64,000 nt of DNA, from contig NC_053045.1 in NCBI RefSeq assembly GCF_003473485.1, positions 33,454,494 to 33,518,493 on the forward strand. Reading direction: 5' to 3'. A model generated the notes under the pieces. That model was not told where the DNA came from. It was given only the letters and a program-made list of their open reading frames with translations, and did not search any database. Both the position numbers and the translations under genes were made by a program. This DNA comes from Medicago truncatula (Eukaryota > Streptophyta > Magnoliopsida > Fabales > Fabaceae). Positions 60,479 through 64,000 of the stretch are shown piece by piece. The stretch's first letter is position 1. Every line of letters begins with the position of its first letter.

Positions 60479-60550
60479 GCCCTTATAGCTCAGTGGTAGA
60501 GCGTCAGTCTTGTAAACTGAAGGTCCGTAGTTCGATCCTGCGTGAGGGCA
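60479..60550 (+). tRNA. tRNA-Thr (anticodon TGT)
   Basis: A 72-nt cloverleaf: acceptor GCCCTTA/TGAGGGC, D arm with AGCTCAGTGGTAGAGC, anticodon stem TCAGT/ACTGA around CTTGTAA (anticodon TGT, reading ACA), T arm CGTAG-TTCGATC-CTGCG and discriminator A. No intron and no encoded CCA, as in nuclear genes. The A and B boxes act as the internal Pol III promoter, and a T-run beginning six bases after the gene (60555) is the terminator. Confidence 0.97.
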
Positions 60551-60554
60551 AACT

Positions 60555-60564
60555 TTTTTTTTCT
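60555..60564 (+). terminator. Pol III terminator of tRNA-Thr
   Basis: A run of ten T residues directly downstream of the tRNA gene. Confidence 0.8.
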
Positions 60565-60771
60565 TCTTCTTTTCTTTCAGTTTACTCTTATATATATTCA
60601 GTAATTTGTCATTGATTGGATGATCTCAAATGAGCCACTCAACTTAGAGTCTAGATTAACCTTGGAAGATTGAAAGTAAAATAAATTACATGTAGCAGCA
60701 ATTACAAGGAAAATCATCTCAAACGCCACAGGTTAAAACCTGAGTTTGCATCAAGCTACACATGGTTAAAA

Positions 60772-63516
60772 CTAGAAGTTATGTTCCAAGAACATCCTCT
60801 TTTGTGGAGAAGGTGGTACAATCTCTTCCTCAAGACTTCTCAACACATCACTACTCCCTCCACCAACATTGCACATATTCTTTACTTCGACAACTTTTCC
60901 ATCAACATCTGCCTCTGACATTGATGATGACTTTCTTCTTTGAGAAGATGTGACACTAGGGAATGTTATCCATGAAGGTGCTCTAAGCTCAAACCTTGGA
61001 TCCTCAATTTCAGAAACTGACATATTTGAAGATCTTTGAGATGGTTTCTTGTGCAATCTATTACTTCCTAAAACAACCTCAGAAGGTAAAATTGGTTGAT
61101 CAATGCATGGACTGCCCATTAACACAGCAAGACCTCTTTCCAAAGCTGTTGTTACTTTGTCCATTGAAGGTCTATCTTTTCCTCTCATTCTCACACATTT
61201 ACAAGCTACATTAGCTATCTTTTTCAATGCTTCAAGATCATGAGGTGGTTTAAGAATTGGATCCAAAATTGCAGATATATCTCCTGATTTGATCAAAGGC
61301 ACTGCCCATTCAACTATGTTATTCCCTTCTTCATATTGCATCATGTCGATAGCTTTTCTACCACTTAGAATTTCCAAGAGAAGAACACCAAAACTATAGA
61401 CATCGGATTTTGTTGTGAGGTAATGAAGTCTATAGTATTCAGGATCAAGGTAACCGAGAGTTCCGGCTGGTAGCTCGGCGAGCGGAGAACTACTATCAAC
61501 AGGACCTAACAATGATAAACCAAAATCAGCTACTCTTGCATTGTGTTCTTCATCAATGAGTATGTTTGAGGATTTAATATCTCTATGAATCACCGGTGGA
61601 CAAGCGTAGCCGTGTAAATATTCGATTCCACGAGCCGCTTGAACTGCTATTGTTACCCTTCTTATCCAGTTTAAATGCTGTTTCAACACTTGGTTTGTGC
61701 CATGTAGGTGTTCATACAAAGATCCATTAGCCATGAACTCATAGACAAGAAGTCTTTCTCCATCTTCTTCGCAGTAGCCAAGAAGGTTGAGCAAATGAGC
61801 ATGGTTCAATCTTGAGAGTAAATCAAGTTCAGTGTGAAACTCATTGGAATTCTTGTGGATGTTGTTTGAAGAAGATAGAGATACTATAGCCCTTTTAACA
61901 GCTACAACTGTTCCATCTTTCAGAACTCCTTTGAATACACAAGAAAAACTTCCTTTCCCTACTATGGATTCTTCTTTGAATCCACATGTTGCAGTTTGAA
62001 GCTCCTCGTAGGTGAACCTTTGAGCCTTCCTAAGCTTGAACTCCTCCATTTCTGGACGGATCCTGTTGTTTCTGTTCTCATTTTGGAGGGAAGAACTTCT
62101 GCTGAGTTTCTTCGCCTTTTCTAATCTTGCAGGACACTCACAATCTCTTAGCCTGCGGCGAACGTATAAAATTGATGTTAATGATGCAATACTAACAATG
62201 AAAACAACAAAACCAATCTCTGCAATAATCACTGGTAACTGCAAAGCCCAAATTTTCTCATTTTTCTTCTTATTGCCAACATTGGAATATGAAGAGGAGC
62301 AGTGTAAGAAACATTCAGGCGAAGAACAAGATGAACAGTCATATTCACACACTCTATCAGAAGCCAAATTGCATCCACTTTTCTGATACATTTCAACAGG
62401 ACAATCACCACTGCACGGCATGCAAACACCAGAATTCGGAAACTTGCAAAGACCCTTTTGTTCAAATTCATAGAAACCAGAAGGACATGGAAAAGGCTTG
62501 CATATTCCCGGGGAGACCGCTAAAGGAAGAGAAGTAGGAAACCCGACACCCCAACAAACAGGCATAAGAGATTTTTTCTCATCAACTACTCCACAAGTAA
62601 AATAATCACCAGCTGCAATCTCATAAACCTTAATCTCACTAGGAACTGAAGTGCTTGGTTTGATCATAAATCCCCAACAAATAACTCCATGATCATAGCT
62701 TTTTATGCCACAAGCATGAAACCTTCCTCCTACTACAGATATCATTGTATCATTTGGAGGCAAATCAACATTTCCTTCACCACCTACATGTCTTACTGAA
62801 ATTTGTTCTTCCATGTTCAAACTTCTCCCCCAGCAAAAAGTTCTAGAATTTACCCCTTCTAAGATTCCACACACATGATAACCACCAGCAGAAATCTTTT
62901 TGAACTTCAATTTTGATGGAATGAAACTGATAACTTTGCTATTAGTCTCATCACCCCAACAGAAAACACTCCTATTGTTAGAAAACAATCCACAGTTAAA
63001 TTCAGAACCGGCTGAAATCGAATGAACCATTCCATCAAACACGTAACTTTTGGTCATGTTATAGCCCCAACAATCAACTAAAGAAACATTTTCACTCCAA
63101 GGTTTTCTCACTCCACATACATGGTAATCCCCGGCACTAATTTCTAGGTACCGAGCTTCTTTAATCATAGGTTGAGGCACACCCATTTCAATGTAATTAC
63201 TATTACCCCAACAATAAGGTTGATTTGAATCCATTAGAAGACCACAAACAAATCCATCACCAGCGGTTAGGCCATGAAATGAGAAATGGGTTGGTGTTTC
63301 ATAGATTATAGCTGAGTTGGATCCATAACATGTCACAGTATGAGATCCATCTGATTTCAAACCACAAAAAACTGAGCCTTTTTCACCATATGAGATTGCA
63401 ATGGATGACATGGAACCAAGACTATAAACTTGACACCACAAATTTGATATTAAAACCACAAGCTCAAATAGAATATTCAAACCATAGATTAAAAAATGTC
63501 TTTCTGTGAACCCCAT
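60772..63516 (-). CDS. ACR4: CRINKLY4-type receptor kinase (ACR4 orthologue)
   Basis: Intronless 914-aa receptor kinase. The ATG at 63516 (MGFTERHF) is chosen because the frame upstream has no ATG. A signal peptide (to about residue 32) precedes SLGSMSSIAISYGE. About seven CRINKLY repeats with CxWG or CYG motifs (CYGSNS, CWGNSN, CWGYNM, CWGDE, CWGRS, CWGFM, CWGVGF) form a beta-propeller. A TNFR-like Cys-rich region follows (about 335-410), a membrane span (about 426-450) and a Ser/Thr kinase domain (about 512-790) with VGKGSFSC, Lys541, HRDIKSSN (Asp646), DFG (664) and GTLGYLDPEYY. The tail keeps SWITFPSVTSSQRRKSS. Length and these blocks match Arabidopsis ACR4, which restricts cell division in root stem cells and epidermis downstream of CLE40. 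Orthology to ACR4 rather than CRR paralogues is from remembered sequence. Confidence 0.95.
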   Translation of the reverse strand: MGFTERHFLIYGLNILFELVVLISNLWCQVYSLGSMSSIAISYGEKGSVFCGLKSDGSHTVTCYGSNSAIIYETPTHFSFHGLTAGDGFVCGLLMDSNQPYCWGNSNYIEMGVPQPMIKEARYLEISAGDYHVCGVRKPWSENVSLVDCWGYNMTKSYVFDGMVHSISAGSEFNCGLFSNNRSVFCWGDETNSKVISFIPSKLKFKKISAGGYHVCGILEGVNSRTFCWGRSLNMEEQISVRHVGGEGNVDLPPNDTMISVVGGRFHACGIKSYDHGVICWGFMIKPSTSVPSEIKVYEIAAGDYFTCGVVDEKKSLMPVCWGVGFPTSLPLAVSPGICKPFPCPSGFYEFEQKGLCKFPNSGVCMPCSGDCPVEMYQKSGCNLASDRVCEYDCSSCSSPECFLHCSSSYSNVGNKKKNEKIWALQLPVIIAEIGFVVFIVSIASLTSILYVRRRLRDCECPARLEKAKKLSRSSSLQNENRNNRIRPEMEEFKLRKAQRFTYEELQTATCGFKEESIVGKGSFSCVFKGVLKDGTVVAVKRAIVSLSSSNNIHKNSNEFHTELDLLSRLNHAHLLNLLGYCEEDGERLLVYEFMANGSLYEHLHGTNQVLKQHLNWIRRVTIAVQAARGIEYLHGYACPPVIHRDIKSSNILIDEEHNARVADFGLSLLGPVDSSSPLAELPAGTLGYLDPEYYRLHYLTTKSDVYSFGVLLLEILSGRKAIDMMQYEEGNNIVEWAVPLIKSGDISAILDPILKPPHDLEALKKIANVACKCVRMRGKDRPSMDKVTTALERGLAVLMGSPCIDQPILPSEVVLGSNRLHKKPSQRSSNMSVSEIEDPRFELRAPSWITFPSVTSSQRRKSSSMSEADVDGKVVEVKNMCNVGGGSSDVLRSLEEEIVPPSPQKRMFLEHNF

Positions 63517-64000
63517 TTTTTTACAATTAAAAATCAAACTTGGTACATCAGGATCTACAACAGTCTCCTACACTACGCACCAACCACTTGCGCTAGACCT
63601 CAGTCGCGATACATAGCAACCAAACGAGCATATGGATAAAACAATAGAATATTCACCAATAATAAGAAAACCAGCTAGTGAGTTGAGGGGCAACAAAGGA
63701 GTACTGACATAACTCGCTAACATTTGCCATCTGAAAAGAAAAAAAACAGTTGATATAATGCAGTTTAGAGTGAAGAGCAAGTTTTACAAACTATGACTAG
63801 AAGCTTACTAAATCCAGGGAAGGAATGCAGGAAGAGTCAGAATCTTCATTCTGTGAATCAATGTCTTGTTGAATTGGTGAGTAAAAGGTGATAAAATCAT
63901 GTGAGGTTTGTTGCAAATTGCAATGCACTTTGCTACATGTTGGTGGAGGAAATCTAAAACTGAAAAAGATAGATGAAAGGAGAGTGTTGAAAGGTGGTTG
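63517..64000. other. 5' flank of the ACR4-like gene
   Basis: Presumed leader and promoter of the minus-strand kinase gene. An open frame at 63568-63780 (minus) has no domain. No clear TATA box stands out. Confidence 0.4.

Noticed and set aside
62036..62537. Open frames overlapping the ACR4-like gene on both strands
   Set aside because: They are shadow frames of the conserved receptor kinase CDS.
1..64000. CRISPR arrays, bacterial operons, phage or viral genes
   Set aside because: Nothing of the kind is seen; introns, SINEs and MITEs mark this as plant nuclear DNA.

Overview
The window is nuclear DNA of a flowering plant: AT-rich, with intron-rich genes and many short transposon relics. An Au-type tRNA-derived SINE and repeats I associate with legume genomes suggest a legume, probably Medicago or a close relative. 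That assignment is inference; no search was run.

Five genes are well supported. (1) 7.2-13.6 kb, plus: a ten-exon gene whose Cys-rich protein resembles the Golgi protein C12orf49/SPRING1. (2) 15.1-15.9 kb, minus: single-exon chloroplast GUN4. (3) 21.2-37.1 kb, plus: a 29-exon eIF2-alpha kinase GCN2. All exons join in frame to about 1231 aa, and one intron is GC-AG. (4) 48.65-49.25 kb, minus: a two-exon, probably GPI-anchored phytocyanin. (5) 60.8-63.5 kb, minus: a single-exon CRINKLY4-type receptor kinase closest to ACR4. A nuclear tRNA-Thr(TGT) lies at 60.5 kb. The genes form no pathway or cluster; they are ordinary neighbours.

The rest is repeats and broken gene pieces. 1-7 kb holds MITE-like material and the 3' end of a LINE. 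12.6-13.2 kb is a duplicated repeat inside intron 9 of gene 1. 17-20.9 kb has a Ty1-copia LTR/gag relic and MITEs. 37-56 kb is a shuffled zone: a roughly 4 kb segment at 38.4-42.2 kb recurs at 51.1-55.6 kb, interleaved with GCN2 3'-end copies, an RBR ubiquitin-ligase fragment, solo-LTR-like sequences, LINE and SINE pieces, and Mutator-type elements. 56-60.5 kb is a run of Stowaway, hAT, Mutator-like and foldback elements.

The most unusual structures are two large inverted repeats. One (10.50-11.37 kb), inside intron 6 of gene 1, has arms of about 430 bp around a 7-nt spacer, and each arm carries what looks like a promoter, 5' leader and start codon. The other (39.34-40.69 kb) is a Mutator-like element with a perfect 9-bp target duplication and inverted copies of a DUF3444/DnaJ gene fragment; the paralogous segment at 52.03 kb preserves its empty site. 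A set of very short C-run/A-run insertions flanked by direct repeats is also notable.
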